From positions 2,666,001-2,730,000 of the forward strand of contig OZ241900.1 of the NCBI GenBank assembly GCA_965203615.1: a stretch of DNA of 64,000 bases, written 5' to 3'. The DNA is from VXNE01 sp965203615. GTDB taxonomy: Bacteria > Pseudomonadota > Gammaproteobacteria > Pseudomonadales > Azotimanducaceae. Below are positions 51,999 through 61,128 of the stretch, piece after piece (position 1 is the first letter of the stretch; each line of letters begins with the position of its first letter). The notes below the pieces were generated by a model that was not told where the DNA came from, did no database searches, and saw only the letters and a program-made list of their open reading frames with translations. A program made the translations under genes and the position numbers.

Positions 51999-53248
51999 TG
52001 GGCGCGCCGCGGAACCCCTCGCATGAGAGCCTTCAGCCGGGGAGCGCGAGGGGGCACCCCTCGCAAGAAAAGAGCCTTCAGCCCCGGGAGTGCGAGGGTG
52101 TCCCTCGCAAGAAAGAGTGCGCGAGGGGGCACCCCTCGCAAGAAAAGAGCCCTCAGCCCCGGGAGTGCGAGGGTGTCCCTCGCAAGAAAGAGTGCGCGAG
52201 GGGGCACCCCTCGCATGAAAAGAGCCTTCAGCCCCGGGAGTGCGAGGGTGTCCCTCGCAAGAAAGAGTGCGCGAGGGGGCACCCCTCGCATGAAAAATGC
52301 AAGTCGGCGCCTTTTTGGACGCCGGAGCTGTCGCTGGTCGCTGCGGCGCTTCGATCCGGCCTTGAGCACAACTATGCCTCCGTCGACGTTTCGGTCGTGG
52401 ACTGTCCGGATCTGCAGGCGTTGGGTGCGGCCGGCAGGGGCTTGAGCGGTTCGACCGGGCTGATCGAATTCGGCGGGGAGCCATACGCGCATAATCCCGC
52501 GTATCGCGGAACAAGCGTCGACGTTGACGATCTGCTCGGAACCTGCGGAATGCGTGGTGCCAGCGTCTTCGGTGCGGGAATGGCTCATGCGGCGGTCAAC
52601 AACGGACATTGCGGCGAGTTGGTTCCCAATATCCTGGCGGGCGAACGCAATCTCAGCCGGGTGGCGCGAGTCGGTTCCGAGCGCGAGTGTATCGTGGAAT
52701 CGTATCCGTCCCCGGTTTGTGGTCCGATCGCGAACCTCTTTGTCAGTGAGGGCCGGAATGGCCAGGTCATTCGCATCGACGTCAGGACGCGAACCGGTGT
52801 GCAGCCGTCCCTGGCACAGGCCATCCGCGACAGCCTGCGCCCGATCGCAGACGGCCATGGCCACATTGGCATGGGCGGGTTCTTCAAGGTGCTCGGCGGC
52901 CGGGTCCGGTCACATGTCATGCCGGACTACGGCTGCATCGGCTTCGACTACTACGACACGGGTCGGGAACGCGTCGTGCGCGATTTTCTGCAGTTCTACG
53001 AGCATATGGGTCCCGATCTGCTGTGTTTTTCCACGCTGTGGACCGGTGATCCGACAGGCGGCGACCTGAATCTCAGGCCGTCCGGCGAACACACGCACTT
53101 CTGCCATGTCGATGACGCGGCGCAGCAGGCCGGGCATTACCATGGCGATATCACGCCCGGGGAAGTGCACTACCTCGGCTATTTCAACCTTGCGGAACGG
53201 ATTCTCAGGTTTGGCGACGTTTATGAGGACCTGGGGACAAGGCCCTGA
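51998..53248 (+). CDS. DUF1907 (C11orf54-like) protein with repeat-encoded N-terminus
   Basis: A 416-residue protein. Residues 100-410 match DUF1907, the ester-hydrolase-like C11orf54 family: ASVDVSVVDCPDLQALG, GHIGMGGFFKVLGGRVRSH, the zinc-binding GEHTHFCHV and AGHYHGDITPGEVHYLGYF. The histidines of the metal site (HTH and HYH) are intact. Residues 6-99 are encoded by an exact 75-bp-period repeat array in frame, reading ARGHPSQEKSLQPRECEGVP per unit. The start ATG overlaps the upstream stop. No other good start lies between the array and the domain, so the array is probably translated. Confidence 0.85.
   Translation: MGAPRNPSHESLQPGSARGHPSQEKSLQPRECEGVPRKKECARGHPSQEKSPQPRECEGVPRKKECARGHPSHEKSLQPRECEGVPRKKECARGHPSHEKCKSAPFWTPELSLVAAALRSGLEHNYASVDVSVVDCPDLQALGAAGRGLSGSTGLIEFGGEPYAHNPAYRGTSVDVDDLLGTCGMRGASVFGAGMAHAAVNNGHCGELVPNILAGERNLSRVARVGSERECIVESYPSPVCGPIANLFVSEGRNGQVIRIDVRTRTGVQPSLAQAIRDSLRPIADGHGHIGMGGFFKVLGGRVRSHVMPDYGCIGFDYYDTGRERVVRDFLQFYEHMGPDLLCFSTLWTGDPTGGDLNLRPSGEHTHFCHVDDAAQQAGHYHGDITPGEVHYLGYFNLAERILRFGDVYEDLGTRP
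52014..52295 (+). repeat. Array of palindromic 75-bp repeat, 3.7 copies
   Basis: GCGCGAGGGGG recurs at 52044, 52119, 52194 and 52269, exactly 75 bases apart. Each unit holds two hairpin-forming palindromes, CGAGGGG-GCA-CCCCTCG and GCGAGGG-TGT-CCCTCGC. The period is a multiple of three, and the array is stop-free in at least two frames on each strand. Confidence 0.92.
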
Positions 53249-53370
53249 GAGGCATCCGCTCGACTGCGGGCACGCGTGCCTGTTTCACGGACGGCGTTTT
53301 CGGTGACGGCCGGGAATCGTTCGATGACGGGTGGGGATAGGGCAAGTACGGTGGTGGCGGAGTGCAGCGC

Positions 53371-54363
53371 ATGATCGAGTTCGCCGTGTTTGGCGCCGGC
53401 AGAATCGGCACGGTCCATGCCGGGAACCTGCACAGGCATCCCGGTGCACGGGTGCGCTATGTCATCGATGTGGATGCGGGCGCCGCGGCAGATCTTGCCG
53501 CGTCCTGCGGCGCTCGCGTTGCTTCCGCCACGGATGCCCTGGCGGACAGGGATGTGGCCGCCGTTGTCATCGCGACGTCAACCGATACGCACACCGGCCT
53601 GATCGGCCGGGCGGCGGCGGCTCGCAAGGCCATCTTCTGCGAAAAACCGATCGATCTGGAGATTGGCAGGGCCCGCGAGGCGACAGATGCGGTCGAGCGT
53701 CACGGTGTGCAGTTTGCAATCGGATTCCAACGCCGGCACGACCCCTCATTCCGGGAAGTAAAGGATGCGGTTGCCGCCGGTGCTGTCGGATCGGTTGAGT
53801 ACGTGGGCATAACGAGCCGCGACCCCGCACCGCCGCCGCCGGACTATGTCGCGCGCTCAGGCGGCCTGTTTCGGGACATGATGATCCATGATTTCGACAT
53901 GGCGCGATGGCTGATCGGTGAAGAACCCGTCGTGGTATTCGCCACGGGCAGCGTCTTGTTCGACCGAAACATCGGCGAGGCCGGCGACGTCGACAGCGCC
54001 GTCGCACTGCTCAAGACCCAAAGCGGCAAGCTCTGTTCGATCAGCAACGCGCGACGCAGCAGCCATGGCTACGATCAGCGCATCGAAGTGTTCGGATCAT
54101 CCGGCATGCTGCAGGCGGGAAACGGGGTGGCAAAAGCGGTCTCGGAGGCCGACGCATCCGGTTCCGGTGGCGATGCCGATCTGCCCTTCTTCCTGCGGCG
54201 GTACAAGGACGCCTACCGAATACAGATCGATCGGTTCCTGAGGCGCCTGAACGGAGAAGCGGTAGAACTTGCCGATGGCGTCGACGGTCTCAGAGCACTG
54301 ATCCTGGCGGATTGCGCGCAGAACTCGATGCTTGACGGCCAGCCGGTGGCCGTGGATCCGTAG
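53371..54363 (+). CDS. iolG: Inositol 2-dehydrogenase-like Gfo/Idh/MocA protein
   Basis: A 330-residue oxidoreductase that would oxidise myo-inositol to scyllo-inosose with NAD+. The Rossmann motif GAGRIGTVHAGNL is at the N-terminus. The catalytic lysine is in FCEKPIDL, and MIHDFDMARWLIGEE holds the Asp and His of the IolG active site. The ATG at 53371 follows CGGAG and is preferred over GTG 53362. Other inositol genes (iolB remnant, iolC remnant, iolD, iolE) lie downstream. A 178-residue unrelated gene separates it from the second dehydrogenase of the cluster. Confidence 0.88.
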   Translation: MIEFAVFGAGRIGTVHAGNLHRHPGARVRYVIDVDAGAAADLAASCGARVASATDALADRDVAAVVIATSTDTHTGLIGRAAAARKAIFCEKPIDLEIGRAREATDAVERHGVQFAIGFQRRHDPSFREVKDAVAAGAVGSVEYVGITSRDPAPPPPDYVARSGGLFRDMMIHDFDMARWLIGEEPVVVFATGSVLFDRNIGEAGDVDSAVALLKTQSGKLCSISNARRSSHGYDQRIEVFGSSGMLQAGNGVAKAVSEADASGSGGDADLPFFLRRYKDAYRIQIDRFLRRLNGEAVELADGVDGLRALILADCAQNSMLDGQPVAVDP

Positions 54364-54562
54364 CGTCGTAAGATTGCCTGAAGATGGCGAGGGCGCGGCC
54401 AGCCAAGATGGAGAATCGACCGGAATTCGAACCGGAAGTGGGGCGCGACCCGGATTCTCGAGAAGACCAGCCAGCCCGCTCGGTCTGACCGCGACCATTG
54501 TCCGGGTCCGGCCAGGCTGCTATCTTCGGGAGTGAGACATTTGACTGCGGGCGGCGGTTGCC

Positions 54563-55099
54563 ATGGCGAGTCAACCTTCCAGTGACGATGACGCACATAG
54601 CGGGACGGCTGGATTGACGCGCAGCGTCCAGGCGGGGCGAACCACTGTGCTCTGGATCTGGGCCGCCAGTTCATTGGCGCTGTTCGGTCCTGCGCTGGCC
54701 GGTGGGCCTGGGAGCGTAGCCGTCTTGCTTGCGGTTACGCTGGCTTTTGCCGTGTTGACCAGTTTGACGCTACGCGCCACGGTAGAGATCGACTCCGACA
54801 ACCGGCTCACCATCCGATACCTCGTCTACTCTTTCTCGGACGAACTGGACAACATCCGAGCCGGCCCAACATCCAAATTCGACTTCCGGCGTGATGACAA
54901 CCTCGGTGTCAGGAGGCTTTTTCGGGGAACGCGATTGCCATGCTTCAAAGTGGGTTGGTTCGTACTGCGAAACGGCAAAGTCGCCTTCGTCTGTGTAAGC
55001 CGTAAACGAAGAGCGCGAGCACTCGTAACACGCGATGGTTGTTACATTCTCGTCGACCCCCGTATTGCACGCTGGATCCAGTCAGCCGCCACTCAATAG
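54563..55099 (+). CDS. Hypothetical membrane protein (PH-like)
   Basis: A 178-residue protein with a membrane hairpin at residues 28-70 (LWIWAASSLALFGPALAG and VAVLLAVTLAFAVLTSL). The cytosolic part has the strand pattern of bacterial PH-like domains (DSDNRLTIRYLVYSFSDE, LRNGKVAFVCVSRKRRARAL). No enzyme motif was found. It interrupts the inositol cluster between two dehydrogenase genes and may be an insertion. The start at ATG 54563 has no strong ribosome site. Confidence 0.55.
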   Translation: MASQPSSDDDAHSGTAGLTRSVQAGRTTVLWIWAASSLALFGPALAGGPGSVAVLLAVTLAFAVLTSLTLRATVEIDSDNRLTIRYLVYSFSDELDNIRAGPTSKFDFRRDDNLGVRRLFRGTRLPCFKVGWFVLRNGKVAFVCVSRKRRARALVTRDGCYILVDPRIARWIQSAATQ

Positions 55100-55262
55100 C
55101 GGGTGCAGTCGATCGTGCGCCTACCCCCGGACGGCGATGGAAAACGACTCTCGCACTCGGTGCTAGTCGGGCGAGCAAGAGGATTCGCGCCTTGACAATA
55201 TCCACTGAGGCAATGCCGCGGGCTCAAAGCGTTCTTCAGCCGACCAACCGGATTCCGGGGAC

Positions 55263-56456
55263 TTGGGTGCTGAATTGAAATTCGCACTCATTGGCACCGG
55301 GGTCATGGGCAAGGCGCACGCCATCGCGCTAGGCTCCGTTGCGACCCTGTTTCGGGATGTGCCCGCGCCGGTCCGTGAGATCCTGGCTGACGTGGACGGG
55401 TCGCGTGCCGAACAGCTTGCAAAGGCCTGGGGTTTTCACCATGCCACGGACGACTGGCTGTCCGCCTGCCTTGCTCCAGAAGTCGACGTGGTGGGCATCT
55501 GTACGCCGAATCATCTGCACAAGAAGATGGTGCTGGCTGCCATCGGCGCCGGCAAACACGTGTACTGCGAGAAACCGCTGGGGCTTGACGGCGCCGAGGC
55601 CGCCTCGATGTATCTGGCAGCCAGGGACGCCGGTGCGAAAACGGCAGTTGGCTTCAACTACACCTGCAACCCGATGATACGACTGGCGCGCTCGATCGTT
55701 GAGTCATGCGAGTTGGGCGATCCGGTCAACTTTGTGGGCAGCTTCGAGGAAGACTATCTCGGCGATCCACAGGCACCGTTCGGCTGGCGATGTGCGCGAA
55801 GCACGGCCGGCAGCGGCGCGCTCAACGATCTGGGTTCGCACCTGATTCACCTGGCCCACTTCCTGGTCGGCCGCCTCGCGTCCGTATACGGAAACCTGAC
55901 CACCGTTTACCGGCGAAGGCCGGATCCGAACGGCGGCGTGTGGCGAGAGGTCGAGAACGAAGACATGGCGCAGGTGCTCTTGCAATTCGAATCGGGCATG
56001 CCCGGCACGTTTGAAATCAGCCGGGTTGCCACAGGCAGGAAAAGCGGATTGTCGTTTCGCCTGACCGCGAGCCGTGGGTCGCTGGAGTTCGATCAGGTCC
56101 GCATGAACGAATTGCGGGTTTACCGGGCGGCCGACCGGTCGGGCCAGGCCGGATACCAGACCATCCTCGCCGGGCCGGACCACGCCGACTACGGGAATTT
56201 CTGCCCGGCGCCCGGTCACGGCCTCGGCATCAATGACCTGAAGGTAATCGAGTTGAGGAACGTGCTGGCAGGCATTGCCCACGACCGGGCAATCGAAGCG
56301 GATTTCGAGGAGGGGTGGCGTGTTCAGGCGGTCATCGACGCCATCGAGGAGTCCGACAGGAACCGGTGCTGGACATCGCCGGCTACGACGCCGCTACTGG
56401 CGGTACCGGCGACAGGGGATGGACAAGGGACCGCAGTGCATTCGGGGGAACGATGA
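55263..56456 (+). CDS. Gfo/Idh/MocA-family dehydrogenase
   Basis: A 397-residue oxidoreductase of the same family as IolG. It has ALIGTGVMGKAHAIAL at the N-terminus, the catalytic lysine in YCEKPLGLDG and NDLGSHLIHLAHFLVG with the active-site His. The family includes inositol dehydrogenase isoforms and IolX/IolW-type scyllo-inositol dehydrogenases, so a role in inositol conversion fits the context. The start is TTG 55263 or 55275. Its stop overlaps the iolB fragment start by four bases (ATGA). The C-terminal 40 residues are low in conservation. Confidence 0.85.
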   Translation: MGAELKFALIGTGVMGKAHAIALGSVATLFRDVPAPVREILADVDGSRAEQLAKAWGFHHATDDWLSACLAPEVDVVGICTPNHLHKKMVLAAIGAGKHVYCEKPLGLDGAEAASMYLAARDAGAKTAVGFNYTCNPMIRLARSIVESCELGDPVNFVGSFEEDYLGDPQAPFGWRCARSTAGSGALNDLGSHLIHLAHFLVGRLASVYGNLTTVYRRRPDPNGGVWREVENEDMAQVLLQFESGMPGTFEISRVATGRKSGLSFRLTASRGSLEFDQVRMNELRVYRAADRSGQAGYQTILAGPDHADYGNFCPAPGHGLGINDLKVIELRNVLAGIAHDRAIEADFEEGWRVQAVIDAIEESDRNRCWTSPATTPLLAVPATGDGQGTAVHSGER

Positions 56457-56620
56457 CCTTACACATCACGGAAAATCGAGACGGCTTCGCAAGCGGCCAG
56501 ACGGCTATTACCCGCTACGACGAAGAAGAAGACAACACCGGTATCGCCCTGGCTGTCATGAAGGTAGCCGAGGGCGAGTCCGTGACGTTGGATGCCTTCC
56601 GGGATCCGGACACGAAGTAA
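56453..56620 (+). pseudogene. iolB: Truncated iolB (5-deoxy-glucuronate isomerase)
   Basis: The 55-residue frame starts TLHITENRDGFASGQTAITR and continues GIALAVMKVAEGESVTLDAF, which is the start of IolB, normally about 270 residues. It then stops at DPDTK, and the iolC fragment begins 24 bases later. The remaining 80 percent of the gene, including the metal-binding cupin residues, is missing. The ATG overlaps the upstream dehydrogenase stop, showing it was the next gene of the operon. Confidence 0.75.
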
Positions 56621-56644
56621 CCGCCGCGCGGACAACGGGTTTTC

Positions 56645-56920
56645 GTGGTGGTGTCTCGAACCGAAAACAGCTCGGCAGCGGGCCGCAATGACGGCCCGGT
56701 CGGCGCTGATTCGCCGCAGCCGAGAAGTCTGGATGTCATCTGCCTGGGCCGCGCCGCGGTCGACCTTTACGGACAACAGGTTGGCGGACGGCTCGAAGGC
56801 ATGCAGAGTTTCGCAAAGCACCTGGGCGGCTCATCGGGAAACATGGCCGCCGGGCTGGCACGGCTGGGCGTTCGCGGGACAACGAACTCGCCTGTCTGCA
56901 CCGGGCCAGCGTTCGCGTGA
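56645..56920 (+). pseudogene. iolC: N-terminal fragment of iolC (PfkB-type kinase)
   Basis: The frame carries LDVICLGRAAVDLYGQQVGG and LEGMQSFAKHLGGSSGNMAA, the N-terminus of 5-dehydro-2-deoxygluconokinase (PfkB fold). After LARLGVRG the frame runs on into the sequence of the C-terminal domain in a different phase and stops at 56920. The catalytic part of the kinase, normally about 250 residues more, is deleted. The junction is near 56875-56890. No kinase activity is possible from this fragment. Confidence 0.78.
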
Positions 56921-57798
56921 AAGCGCCGCGGGAGATGTTCGTGCTCGCATTCGACCAGCGCAGGCGAATGGAGGAACTCGCCTGGGCGTTCGAGTCAACC
57001 GAAGCCGACATTCGGCGGTTCAAAATGATCGTCGGTCTGGCCGTGGAGCGAGTGGGCAAGAGCGACAACGGCGACGCGGAATTGGGCGTCGTAGTCGATG
57101 AGCGCTACGGCGAGGCCGTGCTGTCACGGATGACCCACACCGGATGGTGGATCGCGCGCCCGGTGGAGATACCCGGCTCCCGGCCGGTTCGATTCGAGCC
57201 GAGAGACAACATGGGATTGCCTCTCTTGAGTTGGCCCAGGTCCCATGTCGTCAAGTGCCTGGTTCAGTATAGTACCGACGACCCGATGGAGTTGCGGCTC
57301 GAGCAGGAACAGCTCGTTTGCCAACTGCACGCCGACTGTATCGATCTCGACCGGCAACTGCTTCTCGCGCTCGTTACCCCAGCCGGCAATGAGGTCGGGG
57401 GTGATGCGACGATTACGAACGCAATCCGGCGTTTCTACAACCTCGGTGTGTTCCCTTCCTGGTGGCAACTCGAAGCCCAGACCGCCGACGTCTGGCGCGA
57501 AATCGGCGAGGTTGTCTCGGAGCGGGACCCGTACTGTAACGGTGTCCTGGTTCTGGATTCACCTGGAGATGACCTGGCCGGGATTTTTCGAGCCGCTGCT
57601 CCCAATCCGGTCTGCAAGGGCTTTGCCGTCGGCTGGAGCCTGTTGGAGGGCGTGGCGCGCCGCTGGTTTGCGGGCGAGGCGGATGACGGCGAGGCAGCCG
57701 AAGTCATCGCCGACGACTTCAGGCGTGCCATCGGGATATGGCGGGACGCGGCCCACACGGCTTCTGGCAAGAAACTGTCGCACGGATTGGATGAATAA
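56917..57798 (+). CDS. DUF2090 domain, C-terminal part of an iolC fusion
   Basis: A 293-residue frame matching the DUF2090 domain that is fused to IolC in many bacteria and is thought to be the 2-deoxy-5-keto-gluconate-6-phosphate aldolase. Visible segments are MFVLAFDQRRRMEELAWAFE, then GLAVERVGKSDNGDAELGVV and FPSWWQLEAQTADVWREIG. The frame starts at a GTG at 56917, right after the kinase fragment, so it may be made as a separate protein, or not at all. Its stop overlaps iolD (ATGAATAA). If expressed, the aldolase step could survive the loss of the kinase. Confidence 0.72.
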   Translation: MKAPREMFVLAFDQRRRMEELAWAFESTEADIRRFKMIVGLAVERVGKSDNGDAELGVVVDERYGEAVLSRMTHTGWWIARPVEIPGSRPVRFEPRDNMGLPLLSWPRSHVVKCLVQYSTDDPMELRLEQEQLVCQLHADCIDLDRQLLLALVTPAGNEVGGDATITNAIRRFYNLGVFPSWWQLEAQTADVWREIGEVVSERDPYCNGVLVLDSPGDDLAGIFRAAAPNPVCKGFAVGWSLLEGVARRWFAGEADDGEAAEVIADDFRRAIGIWRDAAHTASGKKLSHGLDE

Positions 57799-59647
57799 AA
57801 CGGGGGTTGGTGTGTCCGAAAAAGTCAGGTTGACGATGGCCCAGGCGCTGGTGCGCTATCTGCTGGCGCAACGATCGGTGGTGGATGACCGCGAACAGGC
57901 GCTGTTTGCCGGCATGTTCGCAATATTCGGACACGGCAATGTGGCAGGACTGGGAGAAGCCCTGGATAAGTCCCGGGATCGCCTGCCGGTGTTTCGCGCC
58001 CACAACGAGCAGGCGATGGCCCATGCGGCGATCGCCTATGCGAAAGCGATGCGGCGACGCAGAATGATGGCGTGCACCACTTCCGTCGGGCCGGGTGCCA
58101 CCAACATGGTGACGGCGGCCGCTGTCGCGCACCTCAACCGTTTGCCGGTGCTGCTGCTGCCGGGCGATGCCTTCGCTTCACGGCTGCCGGACCCGGTGCT
58201 GCAGCAGGTGGAGGACTTTTCCGATCCCACCGTTACCGCCAATGACTGTTTCAAGCCCGTTTCGCGCTACTGGGACCGGATCATGCGGCCGGAGCAACTG
58301 CTGCAAAGCCTGCCGCAGGCGCTATCGGTGCTGACCGACCCCGTGAACTGCGGGCCGGTGACGCTTGCCCTGCCGCAGGACGTGCAGGCGGAAGCTTACG
58401 ACTATCCCGTATCCTTTTTCCGGCCGTCGCTGCACCGGCCGGTGCGGCAACCACCGGATGCCCGGCAGTTGCAGGTTGCCGTCGGGCTGATCGCCGGAGC
58501 AGAGCGGCCGCTCATCGTTGCCGGCGGAGGCGTTCACTATTCAACGGCCTGTGCGGATCTCGGCAATTTCGCCGAACGATTGCGTATTCCCGTCGCCGAA
58601 ACCCAGGCGGGCAAGGGCGCCCTGCCCTGGGACCACCCCTGCAACGTCGGTGCGATGGGCGTGACCGGGTCGGCAGCGGCGAACAGCCTCGCCTCCGAGG
58701 CCGATCTCATCATTGCCGTCGGCACGCGCCTGCAGGACTTCACCACCGGGTCGGGGCTCCTGATCGGCCGCCCGGATTGCAACCTGCTCAGCATCAACGT
58801 CGCGCGCCACGACCTGGCCAAACGGTCGGCGGTATCGTTGCAGTCGGACGCGCGGTGCGCACTGGAACTGCTCGACCAGCGGTTGGACAGCACGAGTCTT
58901 GCGCCCGATTGGGCTGAACGGACGCAGCGTCTTCGCAATGAATGGAGCCGTGCCGTAACCGATGCGGTGACGAAACAGACGGGCAATCTGCCGTCCGATG
59001 CCAACGTTCTCGGTGTCGTCAACCAGGCGTTCGAAGAAAACGCCGTGGTCGTCTGCGCCGCGGGCGGCCTTCCCGGTGAACTGCACAAGCTCTGGCGGGC
59101 AAGCGATCAGCACGCCTACCACGTCGAATACGGATATTCCTGCATGGGCTACGAGATTGCCGGCGGACTGGGCGTGAAGCTGGCCAGGCCGGAACGAGAC
59201 GTGGTCGTCCTGGTCGGCGACGGCAGTTACCTGATGCTGAACTCGGAAATCGCAACGTCGGTCGCCCTCGGCCGGAAACTGATTGTCGTGTTGCTCGACA
59301 ACGGCGGATTTGGCTGTATCAACCGATTGCAAGCATCCTGCGGCACCGATGGCTACAACAACCTTCTCGACAGCATCTCCGAAGCGGCGCCGTCAATCGA
59401 CTTCGCGGCCCACGCCCGCTCGCTCGGAGCACAGGCGGAAAAAGTCGTCGATATCGACTCCCTGGGCTCGGCGCTCCAGCGTGCCCGGGATGCGGAACGC
59501 ACCTATGTCGTCGTGATCGACACGGACCCGACAGCGTCTACCGCGGCGGGAGGCGCGTGGTGGGACGTGCCCGTCGCAGAGGTCTCGGACAGCGTCTCGG
59601 TGGGCGCGGCTTTCGAGGACTATCGGCGGAAATTGGGCGAGCGTTGA
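57791..59647 (+). CDS. iolD: 3D-(3,5/4)-trihydroxycyclohexane-1,2-dione hydrolase
   Basis: A 618-residue thiamine-diphosphate enzyme that opens the cyclohexane ring in inositol catabolism. It starts VRLTMAQALVRYLLAQRSVV, the family N-terminus. It has GHGNVAGLGEAL, the active-site glutamate region VFRAHNEQAMAHAAIAYAK and the ThDP motif VGDGSYLMLNSEIATSV followed by LLDNGGFGCINRL. All key parts are present and no frameshift is seen. The ATG 57791 overlaps the DUF2090 stop; GTG 57812 with GGGGG is an alternative. It is one of the few intact genes of the inositol pathway here. Confidence 0.93.
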   Translation: MNKTGVGVSEKVRLTMAQALVRYLLAQRSVVDDREQALFAGMFAIFGHGNVAGLGEALDKSRDRLPVFRAHNEQAMAHAAIAYAKAMRRRRMMACTTSVGPGATNMVTAAAVAHLNRLPVLLLPGDAFASRLPDPVLQQVEDFSDPTVTANDCFKPVSRYWDRIMRPEQLLQSLPQALSVLTDPVNCGPVTLALPQDVQAEAYDYPVSFFRPSLHRPVRQPPDARQLQVAVGLIAGAERPLIVAGGGVHYSTACADLGNFAERLRIPVAETQAGKGALPWDHPCNVGAMGVTGSAAANSLASEADLIIAVGTRLQDFTTGSGLLIGRPDCNLLSINVARHDLAKRSAVSLQSDARCALELLDQRLDSTSLAPDWAERTQRLRNEWSRAVTDAVTKQTGNLPSDANVLGVVNQAFEENAVVVCAAGGLPGELHKLWRASDQHAYHVEYGYSCMGYEIAGGLGVKLARPERDVVVLVGDGSYLMLNSEIATSVALGRKLIVVLLDNGGFGCINRLQASCGTDGYNNLLDSISEAAPSIDFAAHARSLGAQAEKVVDIDSLGSALQRARDAERTYVVVIDTDPTASTAAGGAWWDVPVAEVSDSVSVGAAFEDYRRKLGER

Positions 59648-59655
59648 AGCACTCG

Positions 59656-60540
59656 ATGAACGTCTCCATCGGCGTCAACCCGATTACCTGGAGCAACGAC
59701 GACCTGCCCCATGTCGGCGCCGAGATCAGCCTGGAAACCTGTCTGGCCGATGCAGCCGCAGCCGGCTATGCGGGAATCGAACTCGGCGGCAAGTTTCCCC
59801 GCGATCCCGAGCAACTGAAGCCGCTGCTCGAACGCCATGGACTGTCGCTGATATCAGGTTGGTACGGCGGTCATCTACTCCGGCGCAGCACCCGGGAAGA
59901 AGCCGCCCGGCTTGCAGGGCACCTCGACCTTCTGAAACGGATGGGTTCAACGGTGCTGGTGTTTGCCGAAGTCACGTCGTGCATTCACGCCGACGCCGCC
60001 GTCCGCATATCGCGCCGGCCAAGGATGAAACGGTCGGATTGGGCGTTGTTTGCCGACAGGGTGGGAGAACTTGCCAGGATGACTGCGGACCAGGGTGTGA
60101 AACTGGCTTATCACCATCATGTGGGCACCGTGGTGCAATCCGCTGCGGACATCGAGAGGCTGCTGGAAACCACGCCGGACGACTTGTGGCTGCTGCTGGA
60201 CACCGGGCATGCGCTCTACGCGGGCGCCGATCCGGCGGCCGTTGCGCAAGACCATGGCGGCCGAATTGCCCACGTACACTGCAAGGACGTACGTCGAGCC
60301 ATTCTGGATCGCTGCCTGAACAACGACAGCAGCTTTCCGGCGGCCGTGCTCGACGGTGTATTCACGGTACCCGGGGACGGCTGCGTGGACTATCGGGCCG
60401 TGCTGTCTTTTTTGCGCCAGGCGGCCTACGAAGGCTGGCTGGTTGTCGAAGCGGAACAGGACCCAAGCGTGGCGCCCCCCGCCCGGTACGCGAAAGCGGG
60501 CTACGAGAACCTGCAACGCATCATTGCGTCGCTAGCCTAA
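59656..60540 (+). CDS. iolE: Inosose dehydratase
   Basis: A 294-residue TIM-barrel enzyme that dehydrates scyllo-inosose to a diketone, the substrate of IolD. It starts MNVSIGVNPITWSNDDLPHV, typical of IolE. It has GYAGIELGGKFP, LAYHHHVGTVVQSAADIERL and HVHCKDVR with metal ligands. It follows iolD by nine bases. A small CDS-free region after it ends at a convergent fic remnant. The pathway from inosose to the next intermediate is therefore retained, while the following isomerase and kinase are broken. Confidence 0.93.
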   Translation: MNVSIGVNPITWSNDDLPHVGAEISLETCLADAAAAGYAGIELGGKFPRDPEQLKPLLERHGLSLISGWYGGHLLRRSTREEAARLAGHLDLLKRMGSTVLVFAEVTSCIHADAAVRISRRPRMKRSDWALFADRVGELARMTADQGVKLAYHHHVGTVVQSAADIERLLETTPDDLWLLLDTGHALYAGADPAAVAQDHGGRIAHVHCKDVRRAILDRCLNNDSSFPAAVLDGVFTVPGDGCVDYRAVLSFLRQAAYEGWLVVEAEQDPSVAPPARYAKAGYENLQRIIASLA

Positions 60541-60544
60541 TGTC

Positions 60545-61128
60545 TCATGGCGGGTAGTAACGGTCGCCTACCGTGTATCCGCCGTTGCCGTTCGGACGTT
60601 CGAGCTTTCCGGCCAGCGCATTTTCGCCTATGCGGATGCAGCTTCGAATGGCGACTTGCGCCTTGTCTCCAACATGGTCCGAGAACGCCCGTAAGTCACC
60701 GCTATCCGCCGCTTCGAGAGCGTCGATGTAGGCGGGTTTTTCATCCGCCGAAATCACTGGAGGCGGCAGTCCGGCCTTGAGGTACGGATACGCCATCAGC
60801 AGGCGCGACACGCGCCCGTTGCCGTCTTCGAAGGGATGCGTGCGCACGAACCGGTGATGCAGCCATGCCGCCTCCACTTCGACCGGATAGTCGCGCTCCC
60901 GGATGTCCGCGTAGATGTTCTCTTCCCGGTCTCGATGGCGAACGCGCGTTTGCGTTCTTGCAGCCAGCCGTCGAGGTAGGCCCGCTCGCGTTCTCGGTCC
61001 TCAAGCTTCGACTGGATCACGGCCCACTGTTCGGCAAGGCTTCGGTAGAGCGGGTTGCCCCACTGCGCCGCCCCGTCGGGCATTGCGGCGACTGGCGTCC
61101 AGACGTGCCGGTTGTAGAAACCCGTCAT
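60545..61128 (-). pseudogene. Frameshifted Fic-family AMPylator gene
   Basis: Two overlapping frames together give one Fic protein. The first frame starts MTGFYNRHVWTPVAAMPDG and continues through RAYLDGWLQERKRAFAIETG. The second frame carries the Fic motif HPFEDGNGRVSRLLMAY. The frame switch lies near 60925-60932 at ETG/EENIYADIRERDYP, where one base appears to be missing. The catalytic His and the phosphate-binding GNGR are intact in the second frame. It converges on iolE with four bases between stops. A sequencing error cannot be excluded. Confidence 0.78.

Noticed and set aside
52014..52295. CRISPR array
   Set aside because: The period is an exact 75 bp with no variable spacers, the units are palindromic in two places and translated in frame, and no cas genes are near.
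51045..52864. Minus-strand frames through the repeat array
   Set aside because: They stay open because the repeats lack stops on both strands; the plus-strand genes have family support.
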